From: Streptomyces flavidovirens DSM 40150
GTDB taxonomy: Bacteria; Actinomycetota; Actinomycetes; Streptomycetales; Streptomycetaceae
Length of the DNA stretch: 64,000 nt
Reading direction: 5' to 3'
NCBI RefSeq assembly: GCF_000429085.1
Contig: NZ_AUBE01000003.1
Location: forward strand, 1 to 64,000
How positions within the stretch are numbered: the stretch's first letter is position 1; every line of letters begins with the position of its first letter. Positions 18,322 through 28,070 of the stretch are shown here, piece by piece. The translations under genes were made by a program, and so were the position numbers. The notes beneath the pieces were generated by a model, which saw only the letters and a program-made list of their open reading frames with translations, searched no databases and had not been told where the DNA came from.

Positions 18322-18723
18322 ATGACAGAGCGGCGGATGCAGATCGGCGAGGTGGCCGAACGGACGGGCTTGTCGCTGCGCACGATCCGGCACTACGAGG
18401 AAGTCGGCCTCGTCATCCCCTCGGCCCGCAGCAAGGGCGGTTTTCGCCTCTACACCGACGCCGATGTCGAGCGGCTGATGGTGATCCGCCGGATGAAGCC
18501 GCTGGACTTCTCCCTGGAGGAAATGCGGGATCTGCTGGACATCACCGACCGAATCGCTGCTACGGACGTTCCGGCCACCGGTGAGGAGCGAGAGCGTCTC
18601 CGTGAGCGTCTCGACTCCTACCGCAAGGTCGCAGACGCTCGCTGCCAGACGCTGCGCGCGCAGTTGATGGCCGCTGAGGATTTCGCGGCGACGCTGAGGC
18701 GCCGGATGCGTGCGGGGCACTGA
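18322..18723 (+). CDS. MerR family transcriptional regulator
   Basis: The 133-residue protein starts at ATG 18322 behind AGAAGGAG. It has a MerR winged-helix (MQIGEVAERTGLSLRTIRHY, then EEVGLVIPSARSKGGFRLYT) in residues 6-75, and a C-terminal dimerisation helix from about 85. There is no Cys-rich metal site and no large ligand domain, so the inducer is unclear. The next gene on the same strand is the SulP transporter, 449 bases on. In other Streptomyces I recall this pairing, so it may control anion uptake. Confidence 0.85.
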   Translation: MTERRMQIGEVAERTGLSLRTIRHYEEVGLVIPSARSKGGFRLYTDADVERLMVIRRMKPLDFSLEEMRDLLDITDRIAATDVPATGEERERLRERLDSYRKVADARCQTLRAQLMAAEDFAATLRRRMRAGH

Positions 18724-19172
18724 CGTGTACCTCCGCGACCCTGACGCGGGTGGGGAAGGTACGGGGTCAGAGCGTTCGCTGCATAGCGCCTTCCGCTGGA
18801 GGTTGCGGCTGAGCGGATTCGAAGCGGGCTCCGCGACGCCAGGCCAGCGATATCTACCTCGATGTTAGAGTTGGGTGCTCGGCGCTGATGTCTCGTTGCC
18901 CCTGCGGTTCATGGTGCGGACGGGCTCCGAGACTGGGGCCTGAGCCAGGACCGGGACTGGGACCCCGATCGGGACCGACGATGTTCCCGGCGACGATCGA
19001 CGGATATGGCGGGAGGTCGCGTGCTACTGGCCACGATGTCGTATCCCGGCCTGCCCGCCTGACGCGCTGCCCGGTGGCGCACCACCTGGCGTTGTCCGCT
19101 CCCTGAGGGCCCCCAGGCCCGCCGCTCGCGGGCGTTCTGCGGGATGCCACCCGGCCTCTCGCGCTTCCATGC
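18724..19172. other. Long intergenic between merR and the SulP gene
   Basis: No convincing gene is present. The stretch contains imperfect GGGAC/CCGGGAC repeats (about 18930-18980) and GC-rich hairpins. It is unusually long for two genes that may work together, and may hold the SulP promoter or a decayed insertion. Confidence 0.4.
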
Positions 19173-20726
19173 ATGCTCCACCCACGGTGTCGCGGGCGTG
19201 CCCGAGTACGACAGGTCCTGCTCCTCTTGTCTTCTTCCGTACGGTCCGCCGCCGACCGGCTGCGTGATTACCGCCCGTCCTGGCTGTCCCCCAAGGTCTT
19301 CCGCACAGAGGTGCTCGCCGGCCTCGTGGTGGCGCTCGCTCTGATCCCCGAGGCGATCTCGTTCTCGATCATCGCCGGCGTCGACCCTGCCATCGGCCTG
19401 TTCGCGTCCTTCACCATGGCTGTGGTCATCTCGATCGTCGGCGGGCGGCGGGCGATGATCTCCGCCGCGACCGGCGCCGTCGCCCTGGTCATCGCGCCTC
19501 TCAACCGCGAGCACGGCCTCGGCTACCTGATCGCCGCCGTCATCCTGGCCGGTGTCATCCAGGTCGCGCTGGGTGCGCTCGGTGTCGCGAAGCTGATGCG
19601 GTTCGTGCCGCGCTCGGTGATGGTCGGTTTCGTCAACGCGCTCGCGATTCTCGTCTTCATGGCCCAGGTGCCGGAGATGCACAACGTGCCGTGGCCGGTC
19701 TACCCGCTGATCGCGGCAGGTCTGGCGCTGATGGTGTTCTTCCCGAAGATCACCACCCTGATCCCGGCGCCGCTCGTCTCGATCGCCATCCTGACCGTGA
19801 TCACGGTCGCAGCCGGCATCGCGGTCCCGACGGTGGGCGACAAGGGCGCCCTGCCGTCATCGCTGCCGGTCCCGGGCCTGCCGGACGTGCCGTTCACGAT
19901 GGACACCCTGGCGACGATCGCTCCGTACGCCTTCGCGATGGCACTGGTCGGCCTGATGGAGTCGCTGATGACGGCCAAGCTCATCGACGACATCACCGAC
20001 ACGCGCTCCTCCAAGACGCGTGAGTCCATCGGCCAGGGCATCGCGAACATCGTCACCGGCTTCTTCGGCGGCATGGGTGGTTGCGCCGTGATCGGCCAGA
20101 CGATGATCAACGTGAAGGTGTCCGGAGCCCGCACCCGCCTGTCCACGTTCCTGGCGGGCGCGTTCCTGATGGTGCTGTGCATCGTCTTCGGACCGGTCGT
20201 CTCCGACATTCCGATGGCCGCCCTGGTCGCCGTCATGGTCATGGTCTCGTTCGCGACCTTCGACTGGCACTCCATCGCCCCCAAGACGCTCCAGCGGATG
20301 CCGGCCGGTGAGATCGCCGTCATGGCCATCACCGTGATCTGCGTGGTCGCCACCGGCAACCTCGCCATCGGCGTCGTCGTCGGCTGCGTCACCGCCATGG
20401 TCATCTTCGCCAAGCGTGTCGCCCACCTCGCTAACGTCACCGCCGTCACCGGCCCCGACGGCTGCAGCGTCGTCTACGGGGTCACCGGCGAGCTGTTCTT
20501 CGCCTCCTCCAACGACCTGGTCACCCAGTTCGACTACGCGGGCGACCCGGACAAGGTCGTCATCGACCTCTCGGCGGCCCACATCTGGGACGCCTCTTCC
20601 GTCGCCGCCCTCGATGCCATCGAGACCAAGTACAGGCAGCGGGGCAAGACGGTGGAGATCATCGGGCTGAACAATCCCAGCGCCGATCTGCACAGCAAGC
20701 TCAGCGGCGAGCTCACCAGTCACTGA
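19173..20726 (+). CDS. SulP family anion transporter with STAS domain
   Basis: The protein has 10-12 membrane segments from about residue 45 to 400, including the SulP signature region [20 protein letters not shown] and the conserved [18 protein letters not shown] short cytosolic STAS domain follows (about 425-510: [31 protein letters not shown]). SulP proteins move sulfate, bicarbonate or other anions; the substrate cannot be read from sequence. ATG 19173 gives 517 residues, but the first 18 residues look unlike the family. TTG 19227 (499 residues) is a plausible alternative start. Confidence 0.88.
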   Translation: MLHPRCRGRARVRQVLLLLSSSVRSAADRLRDYRPSWLSPKVFRTEVLAGLVVALALIPEAISFSIIAGVDPAIGLFASFTMAVVISIVGGRRAMISAATGAVALVIAPLNREHGLGYLIAAVILAGVIQVALGALGVAKLMRFVPRSVMVGFVNALAILVFMAQVPEMHNVPWPVYPLIAAGLALMVFFPKITTLIPAPLVSIAILTVITVAAGIAVPTVGDKGALPSSLPVPGLPDVPFTMDTLATIAPYAFAMALVGLMESLMTAKLIDDITDTRSSKTRESIGQGIANIVTGFFGGMGGCAVIGQTMINVKVSGARTRLSTFLAGAFLMVLCIVFGPVVSDIPMAALVAVMVMVSFATFDWHSIAPKTLQRMPAGEIAVMAITVICVVATGNLAIGVVVGCVTAMVIFAKRVAHLANVTAVTGPDGCSVVYGVTGELFFASSNDLVTQFDYAGDPDKVVIDLSAAHIWDASSVAALDAIETKYRQRGKTVEIIGLNNPSADLHSKLSGELTSH

Positions 20727-20959
20727 CCCGTCCGTTCAAAGTAGGACTGGAGCCGGATTCATCGGATCAATGTGCCGGTTTCCTCGGGGAAATTGGGTTT
20801 TAGGGGTGTCGGAGGGGCCGAAAGGTCTGATAAATATGCGTCGCGGACCGACGCAGGCGGGACCCCGGCCGCGTCCCCCGTACCTTCCCCGGTGAGGAGC
20901 GGTCCGATGACTGGCAGGACAGTGCGGAACAGGACACGAGCGGCACGCGCGGTGGCACC

Positions 20960-22393
20960 GTGACCCCGGCCCGGACCCCAACACGCCCCCGCATCACCGC
21001 CGTCGAGACGTACGACATCAGGTTTCCCACCTCGCGGCAGCTCGACGGCTCCGACGCCATGAACCTCGACCCCGACTACTCCGCCGCCTATGTGGTGCTG
21101 CGCACCGACGCGCCGGACGGTCACGAAGGGCACGGATTCACCTTCACCATCGGGCGCGGCAACGACGTCCAGGTCGCGGCCATCGAGGCCCTGCGCCCGC
21201 ACCTCCTCGGGCGGCCGGCCGACGAACTGTGCGCCGACCCGGGCACGCTCGGCCGCGACCTGACCGGGGACAGCCAACTGCGCTGGCTCGGCCCGGAGAA
21301 GGGCGTGATGCACATGGCGATCGGGGCGGTCGTCAACGCCGCCTGGGACCTGGCCGCCAAGCGGGCCGGCAAGCCGCTGTGGCAGTTCCTCGCCGACGCC
21401 GAACCCGAGTGGCTCGTCTCGCAGGTCGACTTCCGCTACATCGCGGACGTACTGAGCCCCCAGGACGCGCTGGGGCTGCTGCGGCGGGGCCGGGAGGGGC
21501 GCGGCGAGCGGAAGGCGCTGCTGCGCGCGAACGGGTACCCCGGCTACACGACGTCGCCGGGCTGGCTCGGTTACTCCGACGAGAAGCTGACCCGGCTCGC
21601 CCGGCGGGCCGTCGCCGACGGCTTCACCCAGATCAAGCTGAAGGTCGGCGCGGACCTCGCGGACGACATCCGCCGCCTGCGGACCGCGCGCGCCGCCGTC
21701 GGCCCGGACATCCGCATCGCGATCGACGCCAACCAGCGGTGGAACGTCGGTGAGGCCGTGGAATGGACGCGGGCACTGGCCGAGTTCGCCCCGTACTGGA
21801 TCGAGGAGCCGACCAGCCCCGACGACGTCCTCGGGCACGCCGAGATCCGCAAGGCTGTGGCTCCGGTGAAGGTCGCCACCGGCGAACACGTACAGAACCG
21901 CGTCATCTTCAAGCAGTTGCTCCAGGCCGGGGCCATCGACGTACTACAGATCGATGCCGCGCGGGTCGGTGGCGTCAACGAGAACCTGGCGATCCTGCTG
22001 CTCGCGGCGAAGTTCGGGGTGCCGGTGTGCCCGCACGCGGGCGGGGTCGGGCTGTGCGAGCTGGTGCAGCACCTGTCGATGTTCGATTACGTCGCGCTCA
22101 CGGGGACCACCGAGGACCGTGTCATCGAGTACGTCGACCACCTCCACGAGCACTTCACCGACCCCGTGGTGCTGCGGGACGGGCACTACGCGGCGCCGGA
22201 CGCGCCCGGGTTCTCGGCGACGATGCGGCCCGGCTCGATCGCCGAATTCACTTATCCGGGCGGGACGTTCTGGGCGGCGGACCTGGCCGGCGCCGCCGCT
22301 GCCACCGGTGCCGCCGCTGCCACCGGTGCCGCCCGTGCCCCCGCTGCCGCCCGTGCCGCCGCTTCCACCGCCGTCGAGGAGAGCGCCGTATGA
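20960..22393 (+). CDS. L-fuconate dehydratase (enolase superfamily)
   Basis: The 477-residue protein starts at GTG 20960. It shows the mandelate-racemase-type active site: base Lys in IKLKVG (about 230), metal ligands in [19 protein letters not shown] and ATGEHVQNR, then the QIDAARVGG and CPHAGG pair supplying the catalytic His. The N-terminal [20 protein letters not shown] is the stretch I associate with L-fuconate dehydratase, which makes 2-keto-3-deoxy-L-fuconate. Residues after about 440 form an Ala-rich tail from an 18-bp tandem repeat (about 22290-22325) and are not part of the family fold. It leads a four-gene operon and overlaps the next gene by ATGA. Confidence 0.85.
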   Translation: MTPARTPTRPRITAVETYDIRFPTSRQLDGSDAMNLDPDYSAAYVVLRTDAPDGHEGHGFTFTIGRGNDVQVAAIEALRPHLLGRPADELCADPGTLGRDLTGDSQLRWLGPEKGVMHMAIGAVVNAAWDLAAKRAGKPLWQFLADAEPEWLVSQVDFRYIADVLSPQDALGLLRRGREGRGERKALLRANGYPGYTTSPGWLGYSDEKLTRLARRAVADGFTQIKLKVGADLADDIRRLRTARAAVGPDIRIAIDANQRWNVGEAVEWTRALAEFAPYWIEEPTSPDDVLGHAEIRKAVAPVKVATGEHVQNRVIFKQLLQAGAIDVLQIDAARVGGVNENLAILLLAAKFGVPVCPHAGGVGLCELVQHLSMFDYVALTGTTEDRVIEYVDHLHEHFTDPVVLRDGHYAAPDAPGFSATMRPGSIAEFTYPGGTFWAADLAGAAAATGAAAATGAARAPAAARAAASTAVEESAV

Positions 22394-23181
22394 CCGACCG
22401 GACCAGTGCCCCGGACACCGACCCCAACCGCCTCGACGGCCTCAAGGCCCTGGTGACCGGCGGTGCTTCCGGCATCGGCCTCGCCACCGCCCGGCTGCTC
22501 GCCGCACGCGGCGCCGACGTCGCCGTACTCGACCTGGACCCGTCCGGTGCGCGGGCGCCGCTGCACCGGATCAAGGCGGACGTCTCGGACGACACGTCCG
22601 TACGGGAAGGAGTCGGCGCGGCGGTGGAACGGCTCGGCGGGCTCGACATCCTGGTCAACAACGCGGGCATCGGCGCCTCGGGCACGGTCGAGGACAACGA
22701 CGACGCGCAGTGGCACCGCGTCCTGGACGTCAACGTTCTCGGCATGGTCCGCACCACCCGAGCCGCGCTGCCGCACCTTCGGCGCTCCGCGCACGCGGCG
22801 GTCGTCAACACCTGCTCGATCGCCGCGACGGCCGGTCTGCCGCAACGTGCGCTGTACAGCGCGAGCAAGGGCGCGGTGCTGTCGCTGACCCTCGCGATGG
22901 CGGCCGACCACGTACGGGAAGGGGTTCGCGTGAACTGCGTGAACCCTGGTACGGCCGATACCCCCTGGGTCGGCCGCCTGCTGGACGCCGCCGACGACCC
23001 GCAGGCCGAGCGCGCCGCGCTCAACGCCCGCCAGCCCATGGGCCGCCTCGTCAGCGCCGAGGAGGTGGCCGCCGCCATCGCGTACCTGGCGAGTCCGGCG
23101 GCGGCCTCTGTCACCGGCACCGCGCTCGCGGTCGACGGCGGCATGCAGGGCTTGCGACTGCGCCCGGCGGCGGCCCGGTGA
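22390..23181 (+). CDS. SDR oxidoreductase, probable 2-keto-3-deoxy-L-fuconate dehydrogenase
   Basis: The 263-residue classical SDR has the NAD site TGGASGIG (about 21-28), NNAG (about 95), active Ser in NTCSIAA and YSASKG (about 155-160), and ends in the typical AVDGGMQG. Between fuconate dehydratase and an aldose dehydrogenase, the expected job is oxidation of 2-keto-3-deoxy-L-fuconate. That substrate is inferred from context; the SDR family is certain. Its ATG overlaps the previous stop and its stop overlaps the next GTG. Confidence 0.85.
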   Translation: MTDRTSAPDTDPNRLDGLKALVTGGASGIGLATARLLAARGADVAVLDLDPSGARAPLHRIKADVSDDTSVREGVGAAVERLGGLDILVNNAGIGASGTVEDNDDAQWHRVLDVNVLGMVRTTRAALPHLRRSAHAAVVNTCSIAATAGLPQRALYSASKGAVLSLTLAMAADHVREGVRVNCVNPGTADTPWVGRLLDAADDPQAERAALNARQPMGRLVSAEEVAAAIAYLASPAAASVTGTALAVDGGMQGLRLRPAAAR

Positions 23182-24185
23182 GCCTTCCGGGGGACGTCGC
23201 CACCCTCGGGCGCAGCGGTGTGCCCGTCACCTCCCTGTCCTTCGGGGCCGCCGCGCTCGGGAACCTCTTCGCGCCCGTCACCGACGAGGCGGCCGCCGCG
23301 GCGGTCGAGGCCGCGTGGGACGCCGGTATCCGTTACTTCGACACCGCCCCGCACTACGGCCTCGGGCTCTCCGAGCGGCGGCTGGGGGACGCCCTGCGCG
23401 GGCGGGCCCGTGACACGTACACCCTCTCCACCAAGGTGGGACGGCTGCTGGTCGCGGACGGGCGCGGCGGTACGGACGGCGAGGGCTTCGCCGTGCCCGC
23501 CACGCACCGCCGCGTCTGGGACTTCAGCGGCGACGGCATCCGCCGATCCGTCGAGGACAGCCTGCGGCGGCTCGGCCTGGACCGGATCGACGTCGTCTAC
23601 CTCCACGACCCCGACGACCACGCCGAGCAGGCGTTCCGCGAGGGCTACCCGGCGCTGGAGCGGCTGCGCGCCGAGGGCACCGTACGGGCGATCGGCGCCG
23701 GCATGAACCAGACCGCGATGCTCACCCGCTTCCTCCGCGACACCGATGTGGACACGGTGCTGTGCGCGGGCCGCTACACCCTCCTCGACCAGCGCGCGGC
23801 CGACAGCCTCCTGCCCGAGGCCGCCGCGCGCGGCAAGAGCGTCGTCGTCGGCGGGGTCTTCAACTCCGGCCTGCTGGCCGACCCGCGCCCCGGCGCGACG
23901 TACGACTACGCTCCCGCGTCGGTGAACCTCCTCGGCCGCGCCCTGCGCACCGAGGCCGTCGCCGCGCGCCACGGCGTCCCGCTGCGCGCCGCCGCCCTGC
24001 GTTTCCCCTTCGGCCAGGCCGCGGTGGCGAGTGTGCTGGTCGGAGCGCGGTCGGCGGCGGAAGTGGCGGACGCGACCGCCATGTTCGCGACACGCGTGCC
24101 GGCCCGGATGTGGGAGGAGCTGCGCGGGGAGGGTTTGCTGGGGGCGGACGTACCGGTCCCGGTCGAGGTCGGGAAGCAACCATGA
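23178..24185 (+). CDS. Aldo/keto reductase, probable L-fucose dehydrogenase
   Basis: The 335-residue protein starts at GTG 23178 within the SDR stop (GTGA). The AKR catalytic tetrad is visible: Asp and Tyr in YFDTAPHYG (about 53-61), Lys in STKVGR (about 88) and His in VYLHDPDDH (about 140). The sequence resembles the D-threo-aldose/L-fucose dehydrogenase branch rather than the potassium-channel branch. It would oxidise L-fucose to the lactone with NAD(P), the first step of the pathway. Confidence 0.85.
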   Translation: MSLPGDVATLGRSGVPVTSLSFGAAALGNLFAPVTDEAAAAAVEAAWDAGIRYFDTAPHYGLGLSERRLGDALRGRARDTYTLSTKVGRLLVADGRGGTDGEGFAVPATHRRVWDFSGDGIRRSVEDSLRRLGLDRIDVVYLHDPDDHAEQAFREGYPALERLRAEGTVRAIGAGMNQTAMLTRFLRDTDVDTVLCAGRYTLLDQRAADSLLPEAAARGKSVVVGGVFNSGLLADPRPGATYDYAPASVNLLGRALRTEAVAARHGVPLRAAALRFPFGQAAVASVLVGARSAAEVADATAMFATRVPARMWEELRGEGLLGADVPVPVEVGKQP

Positions 24186-24195
24186 GAGTCGCCCT

Positions 24196-25056
24196 GTGAC
24201 CGCTGTACGTCGCCTCGTGGACGCGCACCACCACGTGTGGGACCTGTCCGTACGCGCACAGGACTGGATCACCGGGCCCGAACTCGCCCCGATCCGGCGC
24301 GACTTCCTGATCGACGACCTGGTTCCGGAGGCCGCGGCCTCGGGGGTCGACGCGACCGTACTCGTCCAGACGGTCACCGTGCCCGATGAGACCCCGGAGT
24401 TCCTCGCCCTGGCCGCCACCAGCGATCTGATCGCGGGGGTGGTCGGCTGGACCGACCTCGCCGCGCCGGGCGTCGCTGACGCGCTCGCCGGACTGCGCGA
24501 ACTCCCCGGCGGCGACCGCCTGGTGGGCATCCGCCATCAGGTGCAGAGCGAGCCGGACCCCGAGTGGCTGCTGCGACCGGACGTGCGGCGCGGGCTGGCG
24601 GCGGTGGCCGGTGCGGGGCTCGCGTACGACCTGGTGGTCCGGCCAGGGCAACTCCCCGCCGCCGCGAAGGCGGCGGCCGCGCACCCGGATCTGACCTTCG
24701 TCCTCGACCACCTGGGCAAGCCGGCGGTCGCGGCCGGGGAGCTGGAGCCGTGGGCCTCGGACGTACGCCGTGCCGCCGCCTTCCCCAACACCGTCTGCAA
24801 GCTGTCGGGGCTGGTCACCGAGGCGGACTGGGCGGCCTGGACGGTGGCGGACCTGCGCCCGTACAGCGACACGGCACTCGACGCGTTCGGGCCGTACCGG
24901 CTGATGTTCGGCTCGGACTGGCCGGTGTGCCGATTGGCGTCGTCGTACGCGGGGGTGCTGGCGGTGGCGCGGGAGCTGATGGCGGGGCTTGGCGAGGCGG
25001 AGCGGGCGGAGGTCTTCGCGGGGACGGCGGACCGGACGTACGGACTGAGGGGGTAG
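24196..25056 (+). CDS. L-fuconolactonase-type amidohydrolase
   Basis: The 286-residue protein starts at GTG 24196. A tiny ATG frame at 24182 runs straight into a stop and is discarded. It has the metal-binding DAHHHVWD near the N-terminus, VLDHLGKPAV (about 175) and MFGSDWPVCR (about 238), as in COG3618 lactonases. It would open L-fucono-1,5-lactone to L-fuconate. It is the last gene of the operon. No fucose transporter, regulator or terminal hydrolase/aldolase lies alongside. Confidence 0.85.
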   Translation: MTAVRRLVDAHHHVWDLSVRAQDWITGPELAPIRRDFLIDDLVPEAAASGVDATVLVQTVTVPDETPEFLALAATSDLIAGVVGWTDLAAPGVADALAGLRELPGGDRLVGIRHQVQSEPDPEWLLRPDVRRGLAAVAGAGLAYDLVVRPGQLPAAAKAAAAHPDLTFVLDHLGKPAVAAGELEPWASDVRRAAAFPNTVCKLSGLVTEADWAAWTVADLRPYSDTALDAFGPYRLMFGSDWPVCRLASSYAGVLAVARELMAGLGEAERAEVFAGTADRTYGLRG

Positions 25057-25082
25057 GGCAGGCCGCTGAACCCTCCTCGCGC

Positions 25083-26684
25083 TCAAAGCGGTGCCTCCCA
25101 GGTGGCCGTTGTGTTGCGCCGCCCCGCCTCCTCCGTCCCGTCGTCGGTCACTGTCAGGCGTACGCCGTCCCGCCCGTCCGCCAGCCTCGCCTTCGCGTCG
25201 ATCTCGACGCGCACCGCCGTGACCCCCGCCCGCCGGTGCGCCGCCGCCAGCGCGCCGCGCAGCTCGGTGAGCAGTTGTCGGCCCACCGGTTCCGGGACCA
25301 GGGCGTCCACCGCGCCCGCGAAGTGCACCGACGGCTGGAAGCCCAGCAGCGTGGCCGCGCCGGCCGTCTCGCGCAGGACCCGGCCCCGGAACGTGGCGGG
25401 CACGTCCGCCGGGGGCTGTTGCAGCGCGAAGATCGTCGTCCGTACCTCCTGGATGGTGGAGTCCAGCTCGTCGACGGCCGCGCCGAGCAGTTCGTCCATG
25501 TCCTGCGGTGTTTCCGCCGCCGCGGCCGCCCGCCGCCGGGTGGACTCCAGCATCATCTCGGTGGCGAACAGCCGCTGTACGACCAGGTCGTGCAGGTCAC
25601 GCGCGATCCGGTCGCGGTCCTCGAACACCGCGAGCCGCTCCCGGTCCTGCCTGCTGTCCGCCAGCACCAGCGCCAGCGCCGCCTGCGAGGCGAACTGTGA
25701 GGCGAGCAGCCGGTCGACCGCCGAATACGGAGGGCCGCCGCGCCGCCGCGGCAGGGCGAGCGTGCCGATCAGCCTGCCGCCGCTCCGGAGCGGCAGCATC
25801 ATGCTCGGCCCGAAACGGGCCCGTACGCGCGTCGTCATGCGCTCGTCGGTCGCCGAGTCCTCGATGAACACCGGTTCTCCGCCGAGCAGTTGCTCCAGGA
25901 CCGGACTGCCGGACTCGATGACGGTGCCGATCAGGTCGGCGGGGTCGTCGTGGGTGGACGCGGCGACGATCTCCATGCCGCCCCCGGCGGTGGGCTGGAG
26001 GACCACGCCCGCCGAGGCGTCGGCGAGGATACGGGCCTGCTCGGCCACCGTCATCAGCGCGTCCTCGGCACTCTCCCCGGTCAGGAGCGCGGTGGTGCAG
26101 GCGGCGGCGCCCTCGATCCAGCGCTCGCGCCGGCGGGCCGTCTCGTACAGCCGCGCGTTGCCGATCGCGATGCCCGCCTGCGAGGCGAGGACGCGCAGCA
26201 GCGCCAGGTCGTCCGTGGTGAAACCGGCCGCTCCGGCCGCCGCGTCGGCCGCCCCCTGTTTGTCGGTCAGGTAGAGATTGCCGAAGATCTCGGTGTGGAC
26301 CCGGATCGGGACGCCGACGAAGGACTTCATGGCGGGGTGACCGGGTGGCAGGCCGGCCGAGCGTACGTCGGCCGACAGGTCGGGGACGAGCAGGGGCCGC
26401 CGCTCCTGGAGGAGGTGGCCGATCAGCCCGGTGCGTCCGTCGGGCAGCCGGCCGATGCGCTCGCGCGTCTTGGCGTCGATGCCCGAGGTGAACAGCTCGG
26501 TGATGTCGCCGCGCTCGGGATCGACGACTCCCAGCGCGCCGTACCGCGCCCCGGCCAGCTCGGTGGCGGTGTCCACGATCTGCTGGAGGGCGGCGTGCAG
26601 CTCACGCTCGGAGCCGACGTTCAGCACGGCTTCCAGCAGCATCGGCAGCCGGGGCGCCACGCCCCCGCCGCTTTCCGGGTTCAT
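25083..26684 (-). CDS. GAF-domain sensor histidine kinase, DevS-like, with degenerate ATPase
   Basis: The 533-residue protein has GAF1 (about 20-165), GAF2 (about 185-340), a HisKA_3 dimerisation and phosphoacceptor segment with His365 in RIARDLHDLVVQRL, and a C-terminal ATPase-like domain. The ATPase is poor: the N-box reads ALAAAHRRAG without the expected Asn, one VTDDG stretch is kept, and the protein ends about 20 residues later without the GxGL box. It may bind a ligand or haem through GAF but may not autophosphorylate. No response regulator is adjacent. ATG 26684 was taken; the upstream extension runs into the MITE. Confidence 0.8.
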   Translation of the reverse strand: MNPESGGGVAPRLPMLLEAVLNVGSERELHAALQQIVDTATELAGARYGALGVVDPERGDITELFTSGIDAKTRERIGRLPDGRTGLIGHLLQERRPLLVPDLSADVRSAGLPPGHPAMKSFVGVPIRVHTEIFGNLYLTDKQGAADAAAGAAGFTTDDLALLRVLASQAGIAIGNARLYETARRRERWIEGAAACTTALLTGESAEDALMTVAEQARILADASAGVVLQPTAGGGMEIVAASTHDDPADLIGTVIESGSPVLEQLLGGEPVFIEDSATDERMTTRVRARFGPSMMLPLRSGGRLIGTLALPRRRGGPPYSAVDRLLASQFASQAALALVLADSRQDRERLAVFEDRDRIARDLHDLVVQRLFATEMMLESTRRRAAAAAETPQDMDELLGAAVDELDSTIQEVRTTIFALQQPPADVPATFRGRVLRETAGAATLLGFQPSVHFAGAVDALVPEPVGRQLLTELRGALAAAHRRAGVTAVRVEIDAKARLADGRDGVRLTVTDDGTEEAGRRNTTATWEAPL

Positions 26685-26718
26685 GCGCCGCCCTGTACGC
26701 GCGCCGCGCCGCTCAGCC

Positions 26719-26884
26719 CTAGGGGGTGTCTTGCCGATCTTGCCGGGCTCGCGACGCCTGGCACCGCACCTCGCCGCGTTGTCGTCGGTCGCCAATGCTC
26801 CGCAGTGGCTCCCTCCTCCGCCTTGCGATCCACGGCACCAGACGCCGCTCCCTGATCCGGCCTGATCGACAAGACACCCCCTAG
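26719..26884. mobile_element. MITE-like inverted-repeat element with CTAG borders
   Basis: The 166-bp element has 21-bp terminal inverted repeats (26719-26739 and 26864-26884, 20 of 21 match) beginning CTAGGGGGTGTCTTG, with CTAG at both outer ends. There is no coding capacity. I recall near-identical sequences in many Streptomyces genomes. A trans-acting IS transposase that targets CTAG is probable. It sits between the mreB-like stop and the kinase start. Confidence 0.8.
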
Positions 26885-27918
26885 CCGCTGATCGGGTTGA
26901 GGGTCATCGGCTGGATCTTGCCCTCCAGCATCGCCCCGAGCCCGAGTACGGAGCAGACGTCGGGCCGCTCCGCGATGTGCACCGGCATGCCCGTCGCGTC
27001 GCGCAGCATCTGGTCGAGGCCCGGCAGCAGAGCGCTGCCGCCGACCATCATGATTCCGCGGTCGGCGAGGTCGGCGACCAGGTCGGGCGGGCAGTCGCGC
27101 AGCACCTTCCCGATGCCGTCGATCACAGCGGTGAGGGGGGTGTGGATGGCCTGGCGCACGGCGGCGGTGTCGACGTGCACGGAGCGGGCGAGGCCGGTGG
27201 CCACGTCCCGGCCGTGGATCTCGGTGGACGCGGGGCCCTCCGCCGTCAGGCCGTTGCCCCTGAGTGCAAGCTGGAGGGGGCGTACGGACTGGCTCGGCAG
27301 CATCAGCTCGTGCTCCTGGCGCAGGTGCTGGATCACCGCGTGGTCGATGGCGTTGCCGCCGATCGGGATGCGCTGAGCGGTGACGATCGAGCCGAGCGAG
27401 AGCACCGCCACCTGGGTGGCCGCCGCACCACACACCATGATCATGGTGGCCGACGGCTGTTCCACGGGCAGCCCGCAGCCGACGGCCGCGGCGATGAGCG
27501 TGTCGACGAGTTCGACGCGGCGCGCGCCGAGCCCGATGAGGGTCTCGACGGCCGCGCGCTGGGCGAGCGGGTCGCTGTCGTGCGGTGTGCAGGCGGCGGC
27601 ACGAAGGCGCGGCTTGCGGCGGAGCTGGCGCCGGAGCTTCTCACCGAGGAGGTGGCGCAGCATGCGCTGGGCCATCTCGATGTCGACGACGGTGCCGCCC
27701 TTTACGGGGCGTACGACACGGATGTAGTCGGGCGTACGGCCCGTCATCTGTTCGGCGAAGGCGCCGACGGCGATGAGCGCGCCGGTGCGGGTGTTCACGG
27801 CGGCCACACTCGGCTCGTCGACGACGAGCCCCACACCCTTCACGAAAACCCGGGTCCTGGCGGCCCCGAGATCGACGGCGATATGGCAACGGCGCAACTG
27901 CTCAAGACTGACGGTCAC
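26881..27918 (-). CDS. MreB/Mbl-like actin-family protein
   Basis: The 345-residue protein starts at GTG 27918. The actin-type phosphate-1 loop is AVDLGAARTRVFVKG (about 13-27), and EPSVAAVNTRTG and the adenosine loop MMVGGSALLPGLDQML are clear. The phosphate-2 loop reads MVCGAAATQVAVLSLG instead of the usual DIGGGTTEVAV, so ATP handling may be altered. The TAG stop (26881-26883) lies in the CTAG junction of the MITE, so the last residue or two may be set by the insertion. Streptomyces have several MreB-like proteins acting in spore-wall synthesis; this divergent type is the least understood. Confidence 0.85.
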   Translation of the reverse strand: MTVSLEQLRRCHIAVDLGAARTRVFVKGVGLVVDEPSVAAVNTRTGALIAVGAFAEQMTGRTPDYIRVVRPVKGGTVVDIEMAQRMLRHLLGEKLRRQLRRKPRLRAAACTPHDSDPLAQRAAVETLIGLGARRVELVDTLIAAAVGCGLPVEQPSATMIMVCGAAATQVAVLSLGSIVTAQRIPIGGNAIDHAVIQHLRQEHELMLPSQSVRPLQLALRGNGLTAEGPASTEIHGRDVATGLARSVHVDTAAVRQAIHTPLTAVIDGIGKVLRDCPPDLVADLADRGIMMVGGSALLPGLDQMLRDATGMPVHIAERPDVCSVLGLGAMLEGKIQPMTLNPISG

Positions 27919-28070
27919 GGCAGGGTCTCCCGAGAGCGCTGACGGACCGGCGGGTGCCGGTCCTGCTTCGCATCGTGCGGGGGCCGGTGACCGGGCGCGC
28001 GCTGGGTGAGCCGGTCGGGCGTACGAGCTGACACCGTGCCAGGAGCCGGTCCGCGCCGCTCCGGCCCATG

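Noticed and set aside
22248..24530. A 760-residue open frame on the minus strand across the fucose operon
   Set aside because: It is antisense to three genes with clear family motifs and is low in complexity. It is a shadow.
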